This document shows, one piece after another, positions 19,001 through 33,200 of a stretch of DNA of 64,000 nucleotides. Position numbers and translations under genes: made by a program. Location: contig NC_082619.1 of assembly GCF_030936135.1 (NCBI RefSeq), positions 2,297,208 through 2,361,207 of the forward strand. Direction: 5' to 3'. Under the pieces are notes generated by a model that made no database searches, was not told the origin of the DNA, and saw nothing but the letters and a program-made list of their open reading frames with translations. Numbering within the stretch: position 1 is the first letter of the stretch; each line of letters begins with the position of its first letter. Origin of the DNA: Gavia stellata (taxonomy: Eukaryota > Chordata > Aves > Gaviiformes > Gaviidae).

Positions 19001-22000
19001 CCAACATCAGCAGAAAGCTGAACTAACGCAGGCTTGACAGGGCATGCTCTTCTTAGCTGCATTTATTTCCTGCTTGAAAGATTGTTTATATTCAGACATG
19101 GCTAGAAACTTAACAGCTGTCCTGCATAAAGTTTTGAGAAGCTAGTACAACCTGGATCTCTCCAGCTTCAAGAGCATGCAGGAAAAAAATCTATTCCAGG
19201 GTCCATTTAAATTCCAGTAATACTGAAATATTTGTTTTACCAGCAACTGACTTTACCAGCATAGGCTTGAGGCAAAGTGGGGAAGCAGCATGTATTTTTC
19301 TGGTGCTATTCCACAAACTCTTATTAACTGTAATATGGATACAATAAACACTTCCCAGCCAAGTATTGTGAGTGCTCTCCAGGTCAATGAATTATGGTCT
19401 CAGGGAAGCAGATAACTATCTCCTGGAGGGATGGAGATCCCACACAGCAGAACATGGGAACAGAGTTGGACCCCTAACACAATATATCCCCCCACGTCAT
19501 CCGTTGTGTTGTCGACCTTCCCCATCCCTGCCCCATCCCACCCCCAAAAAAAATAAAAAAATCAAGTAGGACAGAGAGTCTCCAAAGATATCCGTTTCCC
19601 CTTCATCTGTCCCCCTCTAACCTTTAGGTCTTGATTTTCTTCCACACTCTGGTCCAGGCGACTTCGGATTATGATCTGAATGTAAAATACCACGGTTATT
19701 ATTGTGCAAGACACCTGCCTGTGGCAGAACAGTGCAAAGGGCAACTTGATCAGAGAAATGTAGGTACAGCAATGTGCTCACCAGCTGCTCTTCAGGGCAG
19801 GCTCCATGTTCACAAAGTTCAAAGGACCCTTCCTGCTCATCCTCAGGTAAAGACCCATTGAGCAACAAAGCCTGGGAAGATGAAGAAGAAAAGTCCCCTT
19901 GTCAGGGGTTTCAAAGGTAAATGGGCTAGCTGCAGCTCTGGATAACAGTCATTCGTATCAACAGTTTCTAAACAGTTTCATTTTCCATTTCTGCTGACTT
20001 ATTCCCCTCAAAATTGAGTAGAATTTTCAGGAACGAACAAGAAGATTTACCTCCTGAAAAAGCCCTCCCAGAGATATCTGTCAGGCAATACTCTTCCCCA
20101 CAGAAAGACACCAAACAAGGACAACTACTCAGATTTTCAGGGAGTGAAGTCTGTCTCAGGCTTCAGTCCAAGGGGCCTTTGCTACAATAACAGATTTGAA
20201 TTCTAAAGCAGAGACTGAACCATGTTTACGTTGCAAGGCTTCTCTTCTGGAATGAGACCGAAATGTCCCCTACTGAAAGGAGCATTCTCCTATCCACACA
20301 TCTACAAAAGACTTTAGAAACAGGATGTTCAGGGAAGCTTAATTCTGTTCTACACTAGAGAAGACTGAGACACATTCAGAACTGTTGTCCCAGTGAGGGA
20401 AGAGCCCTCACGCACACAGACAGTGAAAATCTTAAGCTATGCACTGTGCTTGAGGAAGGCTACTAGAATCACTGTATTAACTACTTCAGCAGCTCCAAGG
20501 TAACCCAGATATCTGCAGGGAGATGCCAGAATTCCCACAGAAGGCTGAATCCAGCCTGAAGGAGGGAAAAGCATGCACTGTAGGAATAGTGACTAGCAGG
20601 ACCAGGCCAGATCTCCAGCAGAGTATACCATACTGGTTTTCTCTAGCTGAGGGTTTTTCATTGACCTTTCTGTCTCCAACTTCCAGGACTCAGGGCACCT
20701 GGTATGTGCCAGGATGTTGCATACAACTGGACACATTGGAAAGAGTCATGCCTCTTTCTTTCAGTTAGCTTTCTAGTTTCTATTGGAACTCCATGGCTAA
20801 AACCGAAATATCCTATTTGCAGTAATACTCCAGTTCAGCTCCGAAAGACTTCAAGGCTGACAGGTCAGGTTCTGCCTGCGGACAGAATCTTCCACCAAAG
20901 AGCTGCAACTGCTGCCAAATAGCAAATAACAATCTGTATTCATTTAATGCAAAAGTTCTTTGGAAAACTGTTTTCTGAGTGCATCCCAAAGTCTTCCCAG
21001 CAGGACACCTAAGCAGGAATCACACAGGAACATAAAAAGCTGCCATGGTTTTAGCACCTTATGGGGTATACATACATCAGGTCCCTGATATTTCGATCAA
21101 ACTGTCATGAACTGGAGGCTCTTAAGTATTGAGCAAGAAGGAGAAAAATCAATTAATCAAATCCAATTTCTTGGCTAGCAACATCAGCTGCCTCTTCCTA
21201 CTTCCAGGGGATGAGGAGGCAGCAATGCCAGCTGCTCGCTCTCACTCTTTAAACATGGGGCCAGGGTTAAAGGAACAGGACATGCCAGTCCCTCCAGTGC
21301 TGCCTCTCCCTGCTCCCACTGTACACATAATGCAACTGGATTTTACCAATGAAGCAAGCAAGTTTTTTTTTGTTTGGGGTTTTTTTTGGGGGAGGGTTTT
21401 TTTTTTTTTTAGTCTTTTGTTTCCTGCCCATTGTCCACACGGAAAGTGCCTGCCTGCCCACACCCCACCCTCACCCCCGGCTGCCTATGCTTCTCACACA
21501 ATCTCTGCTTTGTTTACTGGCACATAAATATTTACAATTCAAAGCCAGTATGGTTCCCAGCACAAACAGAAAGGAATAGTCCTGAGAGAGTTCAGGGTCT
21601 TTACCATATGGATCAGGGGCTCTACTCCCCATGCAGAGTCAAACACATAGGGCTGAGGGTCATTTGGTCAGGGAATAGGGCAGCAAGGAAAGGTCCCACA
21701 AATAAATAGTTGCATAGAGAATGTGCCAAATATTATAGTTCAGCCTAGCTCACCCAAAGACTGATGCAAGCCTTTGCGACCCCTGATCAGCTCTGTGAAT
21801 CTTGATTGATTTCCTGACATTCCTTGTCTCTCCGAATTACTTCTGATCACAAATCACAGAAAGACTGCTCTATTCTCTCAGGCTGCTAACAAAACCTGCA
21901 GACTGCTAAGTGCCCTGGTGAAGGGGAGTCCCAACCCCAGCATGCGGGAAAACACTGATGCATCTTTACCATTTTGCACAGTAACATACACGCTTTGCAC

Positions 22001-25000
22001 AGTGACAGCACGTACAGGAGTTAGCGTGGCATCACAGGACAGGGCATTAAGCCAATGAACCCAGCTAGGATCTGGATTTCAACCAAAAGACAACACAGAC
22101 ATAATCACCTTCTAAACACAGGCTTTGTTTTAGATTCTCTATAGTGGTTCCGTTCTTACCTGCATTCAGTGTGCCCTTTGCCCTCTCACAGTCCACCTAA
22201 GTTACTGTTAGTGAATATCACTGATCTTCAGTCTTCATAGCAATGTAATCTTCCTTTTTCTCTCTCTCCACATCCTTCTCTCTCCCTCCCTACTGAATAA
22301 GAGCCTTAAATCATGTCAACACTGAGTTTTGGAGAAGCCTGAGCTAAGAAAAAGAAAAGGTTGTGTCTGAATTGCACAGACTCAGGTTAAAATCCTTTCT
22401 CTGAAACCCTGGTAAATACACTGGGGCTGGAGAAGTTGCAGCCATCTTCCCTCCTTCCCTGGGCACTCTTGGTCAAGCATGCTACACAATGATGGGGGAC
22501 AGGCATACCCTGCCCCAAGCAAGACTGTGGGTAGATCCAGCTGTCTTCTAAATTGCATCTGGGACATTGGAAAGGATGGTTTTGGCATTCTCCACTCTGG
22601 AAAAAGTGACCAGCACTGAATGACAATTGCAGGAGCCAAGGGAGCTTAAACATTGCAAGAAAGGAAGATGTCAGAGTGCTTAGTCAGTAGCATTCTGTTG
22701 TTGGATAAGATCTTCCCTGGCTGCAGCCAATATACCCCAATACAGACTATCCATACTATCTGAAATACTTTATCATTCCTGAGGAACTCTTCCCTGAAGG
22801 GACTCGTCTCACTGGGTGAGACACAGGGAAGAGCCACTGTCCCTATTTAACCGAGGTGACCCAAGAGACCAACTGACTTCTTGCACAGTCAACCCAGGAG
22901 ACTTAACTGGACCAGGACTCTTATTCAGCTCTCTCGAGTTCCAGGCCAGTGTCTCAGCTGCAAGATAACCTTTCCCACCAGCAGTAGCTGGAAGACAAGA
23001 AATGCATGTGGAAGGGAACTCTGGCTGAGAAGAAAATCTATTACCTGCAAATCTGAAATCATCTTCTTTGCTTCCTCCATTTCCTTTTCCAAATGGTCCT
23101 GTTGTTCCAAAAGCTGCTCCTCCCATGAATTCTCCAAATATGACCCAGAGTTCCCTGCTTGCCACTCAGGCTGGGAATGAGATTCTGTCTCTTCTGGAAG
23201 AGAGATCAGCTGAATGTGGTCATGACAGACAGAGGAGTCCAGAAAAGATTTGCACCACACAATAACTGCCTGCTGTCCACACTAGCTATGACTAACAAAC
23301 CAGCATGTCTTCTAGCCAGTATCAAGGAAGTTGCTACAGGTGTGAAATCTTTTCTGATCTCAAGGATTTATGCCTCATTCTTTATGCAAAGAAAGCTTTC
23401 CTGTGTACACATGTATCAAAGATAAGCATCCTTCCCCTTCATTAACTTCGCTGCAACTGATTCCTCAGTACTGGAGATTTCGAAGCACATCACAGGGGAC
23501 AATGCACTGCACCGTGTGTGGTAGAAAATACCTAAGGGGAGAAAAGCAACTGTGGGATTTGAAGAACATGTCTTAGTGTTAGAGGGTGCACCAAGAACCC
23601 ACTGAAGGCAACATTAAACAGTATTTCTACTTGTCAAATAACATGGCTTTCTCAAGGTGGACAACACACCTAATTCTGAAAAAGACTTTTCTTTTAATAA
23701 CAAGTTTAATAGTCTTGCATGCCTTTTCTGATCCCCACAGCATAAGCTGGATCACTGGTTAACTATCATCCACTGGCTGGCCAAGGAATGTAGATTTTTT
23801 TTTTCTCCCCTATGAAGGGATGAGGTTTGATGAGGAATAATTATAGCAGTGTTTGTTAGCTAGTTGACTAAAGTGAGATTGGCCAACGCAAGCTGTTGTG
23901 CATCTGTAGACATGCATCTGCAATATCTTACTGTATGGGCAGCAAGCAGACACAGTTCTGCTAAGAATTTAAAGAGCCATAGCCTGCCAGCTACTTCAGC
24001 CACTGAGATAGTCTGTCAAATACTTTCGAAGGAGCACTGAAGCAGGAATACACTGCCTGAGGCAGCAAAGCATTTCCTAGGAGAGTTTCTCTGTCATTTG
24101 CTCTTGGGATGGATGCTAGCCAGAAAGAGTTATTATTAGGCTGCATTCCTGAGAAGGAAAAGAAACAAACAGAAAAATCACTTCAGGAACTTCTTTAAAA
24201 ACATTTCCTTCAATCTGCATGAAAATTTTCAGTGTAAACTGACCAATATCACAGGGCATTTGTAGCAATGCAGCAATGACTTCTCAATGCAAACACCACA
24301 ACAATACTACAGCTGTTCAACTCCTTGCAAAAAGCCACTCGATCTATGTACAGATGTGTTGTAAACGCAGACCTTTACACAAAGTCAGTTACACATCAGG
24401 GGCTTGACAAGCTCCCATGGACTCTTTCTTCAAGGGAATTTTAAATGTTTTTTTCAACATGGCCTAATGAGGCTATGATGAAAACACTCACCCTACAGTG
24501 AAAATGATATATGATCCTTAATCCTTCTCCAGAGCTTTTTATTTCCCAACCATTGTTGTGCAAGCCACACAGACATTGCCATATTATGACTTTATTGTAG
24601 TGTTAAAATTTTTGGGATTTAGTTCTATGTGAACAGATACTCAGCATCACATTTTCTACATTCATTTCAGTCACTAGGGAACTTTTCAGCAAGTTTATGA
24701 TACAAACAAATCCCAGTGAAAGTGTGAGCTGTAAAGCATTATCTGCAAGGTACCTGTTTTAGCTTCTGTTTCTTCAGTGTGGATGATCACAAGTCTTTCC
24801 TTCTCTTCTGATGGGGCTACAGTAGATTCACTCTTCACACTATGGATAGGACTGGGTGATGTAAGACTGCAGAGGAAAGGAGAAACAGTTACTTCTAGTG
24901 CTGATCAACATCATCCTCATCTAAGATAAAAGTGAACGTGCAGGCAGGCTTGTTGAAACAGAATTATCTGCATGTTAGAGAAGCCATTAACAAACCAAAC

Positions 25001-27213
25001 CGGGCATATAACTTTTCCATCACTCTACGGTATCATAGCAGGCTAACTGGTAAGTAGCACAACATGTCTCTTCATTTTCCTTAATAGAATGCAAGTTTGA
25101 GACTCCCACCACAGAATTCACATACGCTCACACAGGGGTAAGACCACACTCTACTGAAGGTCTGCTCAGAAGCAATTTACTGCGAGCCTTATGTTCACGT
25201 TGCAAGCTGAACAAAAAGCCACCCTGGCTTGCTTCGTCCCTTGCTTCGGCTTTCAAATGTACCACTTCACTAACTTGAAATTCCAAGGGCAAAATATTTT
25301 TTCAAAGTCAGATACCACTCACTCATGTTCTTAGGTTAAAACTTCTTGAAAGTACCCACATATTTTCACTGTAGCCATCTCAGCTGACTGAGATTCAAAC
25401 AATCTTTTATCAGAAATTCTTCCTAAATGTATCACCCAGACAACATCAAAAGGGCTGAAGCTCATTGACCCATTCAATGTACCTCTAAAGTCGCAGGAAC
25501 TAATCCTTGCAAGTGTGAGCAAGGAGTTAATTTTTCATTCTCACCAACACAGAAACAAAGGACAGAGAACAAAAAACCAGTGTGGAAATAATAGAATAGG
25601 TTTAGAAAAATACAAGGCTTCAACAGTTTGCTTTCCACATCTTCCCAGCACTGCTGCTACATATTCCACAGAGCTCTCACAGAATCAGAAAAGCCTTGCA
25701 ATAGAGATGGAAATTACTTGCTAGCAGCTCCCGTCTGGTCCACTCCCACAGCCAGTGCGGGCCTACTTCTCATTTATATTGCATACCTTCAAGCAGTCTA
25801 GTTTTAATGGTCCAGACTAAATGGACTTTCACCGTGTTAAAGGAAAAGATGAATGCAACTTACTAAGTGAAAGAATAATCATCTTCTAATGAGGATCTCT
25901 AACAGCTACAGTACCTGTTCTTTCCTGCTCAAACAGGGTGTGCATGATTGTTAAAGGGGCCCAGGCCACCTGGCTTTGCTCAAGGACTTGCCTTCAGGAA
26001 GGCTAACTCCATTACAGCGGTCCCTGATTAGCCACATTTTGTATACAACATTTGTAACCAGCCCTCTGCTCCTGCTTGTCACTCAATGGGTGCACAGCAT
26101 AAAATTAAAAAAATTGTTTGGGAGCCTAGAGAGTACTATTGGGTTTGCATTATATAAGGGTCAGAGGAAAGGATGAAACTTTCAAACAGCACAGGTACAA
26201 ACAGAAAGCCCACCTGATCTAACATGTCCAGTAACTGAAAGGGATTTTACTTCCTTCTAGGAACAAATCTCAATATCCCCCCCTGCATATTCTCAGCCAC
26301 TCAAAGTGCCATCATCCTGATAAGGCCACTGAGAAGTGCATTGCTGGTTCTCATCCACGCAAAAGATGAAAGAATGAGAGCTGTCCTAGAAAAACAATAT
26401 TAGCAACTGTTGGGAGAGAAGGTGGTGAAACTGAGGGATGGGCAAAAGCAGGGAACTGGAAAGAATGAGCAGGACAAAAACCAAGGAGATACAGAGTCTG
26501 GAAATAACATTCCCTTCTTCCAAAGTCTGCTCCTCTCAGCACTGGATCCACAGCCCAAAGCAAATACAAAGGATCCCAGCTGGGGCAGGGGGGGTGGGAT
26601 TAAGCAGTCACTACAGATTCTCACAACATAGAGAGTTTTACAGATAATTGCTTAGGTATTCCTATGTCACAATCCCCTTTCCAGGCAGTTTCCCTATTTT
26701 AGAAGGCCAGTGGGTTCACATGGAATCAGTGACAACCTCTCAAACCATGCTAAACACTGAAAGAGCCACTGAGATGCACTCAGATGAAGCAGCAGCACAG
26801 GTCAAGTTGCCGCATACATTATGCTGTCAAGTTACATGCTGGAAACATTTTTATGGTCTTTGTATCAGTCACCAACCCGTTAGAGTATGAAATATCCACT
26901 GATGTAATTTGTTCTTTAAAGTACAGAACAATTCATAATGAAAGCATGCAGCAATAAGTACTGGGAAATTAAAGCTATTTAAGACAGATTTAAGATGCAA
27001 ACTATTCCACTTTATTCCTTTTACCAGTTGGTTTCTTAACCCATAACCTTTCTCCACTGAGTCCCAGAGTTGCCAGTGCCTGCACAGTCAAGGCCTTAGG
27101 GCAACAGCTCCAGTGATAAGTCTGAATTATCATAATTTAATAAACACCCCATCCCTGCTGTTTCAAATGACAATGGCAACAATTGCTCACCATTTGACCT
27201 GCTTCCCTCCCAT
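11303..27213 (-). CDS. DIXDC1: Dixin, short isoform without CH domain
   Basis: Uses start exon 27191-27213, then the 15 shared exons from 24754-24866 to 11303-11383. The predicted product has 472 residues, the same length as the annotated human short isoform as I recall it. It keeps the coiled coil and DIX domain but lacks the CH module, so by family knowledge it should still oligomerise and contact Dishevelled/Axin but lose CH-dependent contacts. Confidence 0.83.
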
Positions 27214-30200
27214 GATCCCACTTTAACCTTTCGCCTCACAGAATCCGTTTCCTGGGGAGCCTCAGGATTCTGGCTACAGACATGCCTTGTCCCTTCACAT
27301 GCTCAGAATTCAGTGCAGAAGATGCCAGCTCCTGTCAAACTACTGGAGAAATATTTGCAAGCCAGAACGCTTCACATTAGCTGAAAGATTCACAGCAGAA
27401 ACAAAAAACCTCAGGGTCTTTGCAAGAAACCGTTGGATGGCAGATCAGCAGCCCCCACACATGGATTTGATTCCAGAGTCAGGGAATTCTGCAGCCTGGG
27501 TTTTGCTTTTGCTGGTTTTCCTCTCGGGTTATTTGTCTCTTGCTGCTGCATTTTGGTCAGCTGCACACCCAGTTGTTTTCATCAGAAGGACTGCAATCTG
27601 GATTGCCAGTGGTGTTTCTCATCCCATTCTGCCCTCTTTAGACTCCAAGCACCTGCTACAGACACCAACAAACAGCCAAGAGAAGGTGCTCCCGCAAGCA
27701 GTAGGTTCCCTGCTTTTCCAGGCTTGGATGCGGTCTCGGAAGACGGCATGCAGCACTTCCCAGCCCTATGCACAGCTTCCTCTTCCTTGCTATCTTCAGC
27801 TCCCTCTCCCTCCCGCTGTCACACAGGCTGTGCAAGGCAGAGCCTTTTCTCTGAGATGCCTGGCTCAGAGTGGGGGAGGGAAGGCTGGTGGAAGGGGAGG
27901 GGAAAGGGAGATGGATGGGTGAGGGGCTCAGTGGCCTGGGAATCCATCTGATTTTGGCAAATTTTCCATGAATCATTTCAATTGCCTTTGCTTATTGGAG
28001 CTTTTGTCTCTGGGAATTCTGTTATTCAGGCTGTGAGCTCTCTTACTGAAGAGTTAATGCAGAAATGAGCTGATGCTAGGCAGGGGATGCTGCCCTGGGA
28101 CAGACATGACAGCAGCACAATTAGATGGAGGGGAGTGGCTGCAGTTAATAACCACATCTCTCACTAATAAAAAAAGTGGCTTGTTTCTCCCAGCCAGTTC
28201 TCATAACTAAGCTAGTACATTTCTCTCTGGAAGGAAAGAGAAACAAGCATCTCATTTTCATTACGAAGCCTGGCATCAGCAGAAGACATCCCCAGGAGCA
28301 GGAGGTCAGATTGCTCCCCATTTCTTCGTGTAGATCACTGATCACTTATGTAAAGATTCTCAACATATTATGTCCTATCAGCAATAATATCACCATTACC
28401 ATATGGGAGGAGAACTCACGACATTATGGGGAAAAACAAAAACCACAACACAAAGTGATTTAGGATGTACAGAGACATTTTCACTCACCACCAAAATACG
28501 GCAAACAGTAGCTGTCTGACAATCTGTTATAGGGTAGAAGAGTATACAGAAAATACTACAGCTACCTTAAACTGAAGAATGAGTGGAGGAAGCAGCATGT
28601 TTCACTTGCTCTCCTACTGAGATCACAGTTCAAGAGTCAACACCAAAGTCCTGTGACATTAGCCATGAAATCCTGTTGCCAAGACCAGAATTTTTACATC
28701 TCCCCTGCAATGACAGCTTCAAAAGTACACTCTCTACTGACATCATGTGGAGGCAGTGGTCCAATACTGGCTCACACGGAGTTCCCACACTTCCAAATGT
28801 GTATGTTTGTATTTATAAACACGACCTCACAATGATACACAGCAAATTTTGGGGATAAATACAAACTATTGTATTTTTTTTCTCCTCTGTTGGGCCAAGC
28901 AACCTTAATTTTCAGGTACACGAAGGCCTCTTTGTACTATGGAGCGTCAAAAGTGGCCTGAGAAATCCTGTGGAGACATCCTGCCTGCTGAGAAACTGCC
29001 AGTGGCAATCTGTTCTAGGAAAATGAACCTCCTCACTCCTGCACAAATCGGGTCAGGGGGGCTAGTTGAGGCACTCTCAGGGAGACAAGGAGAGTTGGGG
29101 CTTACACTGGGGACAGGAAACTGAATCAAAGAGAGCTGCAGCTATGCCCATGCAGCTCTGCCCTCTTAGTCTGTTCCAAAAGAGATTAAAATGGAACAAA
29201 GCATCATATCCAGAGGGAGATCTAATATGTTCAGTTACACAGTCCTTTGTCTTCAAGTTAGTTTCTCATTCTCTGGGGAAAAAGGGAAAGGCTGTCCTTT
29301 ACTATGAAGATATCCATGCTGGATCAGCTCCCCCACTGTAGTATAGTTTTAATTCAAAAGCCCCTTCAGCTACATTCTCTCTCCTATATCCATGAAAACA
29401 AACAATACAGTCATGTGTCTGCCGTCTCCCCTCCACTGCTCAAGTAAATTGGGGCAAGAGGTTTGACTTCTGCCCCAAAGCACAGGGTAGTTAGAAGAGC
29501 TTGTAAGGCACCAATGTAATGTGTTGTAACTGGCACACACTGCTCAGGTTCACAGCTGCAAGTTGTGGCACCTCCTATCAGAAATGTATTACATGCTGCC
29601 ATTCTAACCAATCCTGTCTTCTACATGTTCCATTTCCTTAGAAAGCCTCCACTTGCACCAGCTTGACCTTGCTCAACTTGCACAGTCAAGAACCCCAGTC
29701 AAGGCTACAGGCTGTTTATAGCAGAGAGCACATACTTCTCAGGACCCAACTCCTACTTCAAAGGGGAAAGTCACCTCCAATGGAAACTATACTGAACTCT
29801 GACTTTCAGGCTTCACAGCAGTATGCAGGAGATTTTTCAGTAAAATAATTAAATGCTGCACTTTAGATTGAAGGTCAAAGTCTGGGGGATGGAAGGGTAA
29901 ATTAGATAACTGCAAATCTAGAGACAGTTAAAGGAGATGGATGAGGGCACGATGGCAATGAAGGCACAACTGCAGATCCCCCTGGGACCATGTATCCGGA
30001 TTAAATACTAGTGTGTTCCTGTAACTGCTGTTCAAATCCACATGCCCCCTCATCTCCATCTCTCTGCAGGGCATGAGGTTTGTTGGTTTAAGTTCCTTCC
30101 TTCCACATCTTCTCCATCAGCTCTGAAATATTCATCCCTTGCACCCTAACTACTCTGCCCCTTCCTTTCTGCGAAGCAGGCCACAAACTCCATTTCAGCA

Positions 30201-33200
30201 TCCCTCATGTCAGCACTGCCTCAAAAGGCTCCACCTGCACATTCACATTCCCAGTAAAATTTTAGCTGTGTCTTTGCTAATCCTATTCCCCTGGTCTCAC
30301 TGAAGTACACTCCAGCACTTTAGACAACTGTAACTCAGAAGTTCCTAGCTCTTTTCTATGCAAATCACATCATGAATGAGATCAATTTTATCTGTGGGAG
30401 AAATGGCAGTAAACCACTGCTTCACGTTGGTTCCTGAGGCTCCATTCTCCAGATCAGGCAGAAGCCTATATGCTGGGAATCCTCTTTTCTGTCAGAGCTA
30501 ACCAGATCACAGCGATAAGAAACAGAATGTCAGACAAGTTCCTTACCTGGAAGAGTGGGACTCCAATGGCACGTTCTGCTGCCCTTCATACTGCTGCACC
30601 AATGCCCGGACACTCCAGTAGGGGTTTTCGATCTCCTCATCCATGCTGCTATTTCTGGAGATAATAATCATATAATAAGGGAAGCCTCATCAGATAGGAG
30701 CAGAAATTCTTCTTGTCTCCTCCAAGAAGGAGGGTAGGAAAGCTAATGAAAGGAAGGTAAGGGGGGGGGCAGAGCTAGAAAACTGCCAACGAAGAAAATT
30801 CTCCTATTAGGGAGCGCCATCTCATCTTCTTGGTGTGAGGGAAACACAGGCAAACAGGCCCTCCCCTTTTAAACTCATCCCTAATTCTATGTCTAGAGAA
30901 CTACAAAAGCTCTGGGAAGGCAAGGAAAAGAACAGAATTTGCAAATAGCACAAGGACTGGCTTTTCTGAAGAACTCCTGGCCCAAGGCCTTTACAAGTGA
31001 AACCTTTAACATTTAATTTTTCAACAAAATATACCATTTCAACCTCATTTCCAAACTGCCTCATGGGTACTCCCTTGAGCCAATATAATATGGGCAAATG
31101 ACCTTCAGCTGTGTAAGTTAAACCCTCAATAGACCACCATCTGGCTTCCATTTAAATGTCATTACTATTATTATAATCCACATAGCACCTTATGCAAGTG
31201 TTAAATGTGCTTTTCAGAATTACACATTCCTTCTGTACATGGATCATCTCCCTTCATTATCACCAGAACTCCTCCACTTACATGGTAGGCTGCATCAGCT
31301 GATTAATAACACACAACTCTCTGCATCTGCCTATATAGCAGTAAGCGTAACACTGGGGTGAACAGCAATGTAGAAGACAGAATGGACTTGTACAACAGGC
31401 TCAATGCCTCAATCTGGAAGTAACTGCTCCCAGATCTGTAACCAGTACCTGTAGTCAAGACCTTACTTTTGTTTTACTTGAAATGAGAACGTCTCTAACT
31501 AGGCAGCACCAAGAAAGGGCACTGTGCTCAGCGTGAAATGGGGAAAATGAGGCAGCAGAGTTCCCTCTGGCTTGGCCATAAAAAACATTCTTTTACAGTG
31601 AGATAACAGAGATCCAGCAGTTATTTTGCTGTAAAACCTGAAAAGAACCTGGGATACCTGCAGTACTCATCATGAGGCAGCCAGGTTTGGTCAGTACTCC
31701 TTTTTGTTAGGCCACTATTTATTTAGGCTTCAGTGAGACAGCAGCGGTTTGTCTCTATTTGTTTGCACAATAGGAAAGCTACCTTCCACCATCAATTGTC
31801 AGGATAAAGAGGCATCTATTTTAAAAGATATTTTGTCCATCTACTAACATGACTTGACCTCACATAACCAGGGAAAACTCATTACCTCTGTCTGTGTCGG
31901 AAAACATCCCGGCCAGATTGCAAGACATCTTGACGAACATCTGCCAGAGCAGCCACCGCCCCTTGGGCCACCGCAGCAGCTGAGCGAGGCCTGTGACTGG
32001 CAGACGATGCTGACAAGCTCTTCCCCACCATGCCAGCAGGGCTATGATTCATTGCTCTCCCGGAGCCTGGTTTGAAATGAGCAGCTAAGGCCAGGATCAA
32101 CCTCATGATAGATTTCAAGTTCCCATCAACAATATCTGCAAAACGCAAATAAAGCCAAGGACAATGCCATTAACAGAAGTCCCACCAGAGCTGTATCTGA
32201 CCAACAAGCATGAATATAATGAAACCCAATGGGACCATGCCAGTAAATGAGGACTATGCAAAAAGGACTGCATTACAGCGCTGATGCTTAGCTCTGCTTG
32301 TTTTGTAGAGCAGCAAACTGACTGCCATCTACAGATGTTTAAACAGTTTGAACAGACCTGAGCCTTCCCTCTACAGCCGTTTCCAGCTAACAATCCAGTA
32401 GGTTACGTGACAGCACATTATAATTACTGAACGCTCACTAGAAAAGTACAGCAGTTACTGAAGACTACCACTGTATTAGCAGTCACTTCAATTAGCACAT
32501 GGAATTTGCTTTTTTTTTTTTAATACTAAAGACCAGAGAACAGCAATGTATTTCTTTAGCAGTAGCATCCTGTACTATAAACTGTAGCACCTTGCAAATG
32601 TTAACGAGTCAGTTTTAGTAGTATCACACTAGGCATTTCCTCCAGCATACAAACTAGCTCAAACATGTTGATCTCAAGTTCACTGCAAAGATCAGCCATT
32701 CTTTCAGACTAGGATTCAAACCAATTTAGTCAACTGAGATACTCAAAGTCTAGTAAAACTATAGGAACAGGGTTTCCAAATATCAGAGGCAGCCTAAAAA
32801 AAAAATCATACATGCTGGAGGCATGAAGGCTGGTTATTACTTGCTTTAGTATCCGAAAAATTAGAAATAGCCAAAATAAGTCACAGTGACTGCTACCTCC
32901 ATGTCATTCATGGAGAACATAAAGCCAAAAGTTTGTGTCAATTGTTTGAAGTCCTAGAGTGAGTCAATGTCAGAACTATGGCCAGAGCTCTGGAGCGTGT
33001 GTCCCAGAGTCTCGTGCCTATATTCTATCCCATGACCACATGACATGACATGCATTGCATACACAAACAAAGGTATCAACCTGGATAAGACTTTTACCAA
33101 TATTGCTATCACTTGTATAGTCATGAGCTCATAAGACAACTTGCAACATTACTGAAAGAAACAGTACAGCCTCCAATCTGCCAGTAGCAGTACTGTGGAC

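Larger units (their letters stand above)
16027..23193 (-). other. DIXDC1: DIXDC1 exons 7-14: coiled-coil region
   Basis: Eight small exons (23045-23193, 19782-19871, 19622-19675, 18647-18697, 17447-17551, 16868-16921, 16189-16281, 16027-16098) encode residues 263-485. From [20 protein letters not shown] to [20 protein letters not shown] the sequence is rich in Leu, Glu, Gln and Lys with heptad-like spacing. An acidic, non-helical insert ([20 protein letters not shown]) interrupts it in exon 8. Exons 8-14 are all multiples of three in phase 0, so single exons could be skipped without a frameshift. Confidence 0.93.
24867..30546 (-). other. DIXDC1: DIXDC1 intron between exons 5 and 6 (contains the alternative start exon)
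   Basis: A 5.7 kb intron. Apart from the alternative exon at 27191-27213 and the presumed promoter above it, no further exon is supported. A 211-codon plus-strand frame at 27287-27922 shows no family resemblance and is probably chance. Confidence 0.6.
24754..30654 (-). other. DIXDC1: DIXDC1 exons 5-6: linker after the CH domain
   Basis: Exon 30547-30654 encodes [20 protein letters not shown] and a short Ser-rich tail ending AG|. Exon 24754-24866 opens with T (completing a serine codon), then [13 protein letters not shown] and an acidic, less conserved stretch. Exon 6 is also the acceptor for the alternative first exon at 27.2 kb. Confidence 0.93.

Noticed and set aside
27287-27922. 211-codon plus-strand frame in a DIXDC1 intron
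   Set aside because: No domain, no splice context and no recognisable similarity. It lies over the presumed promoter of the short DIXDC1 isoform on the opposite strand.
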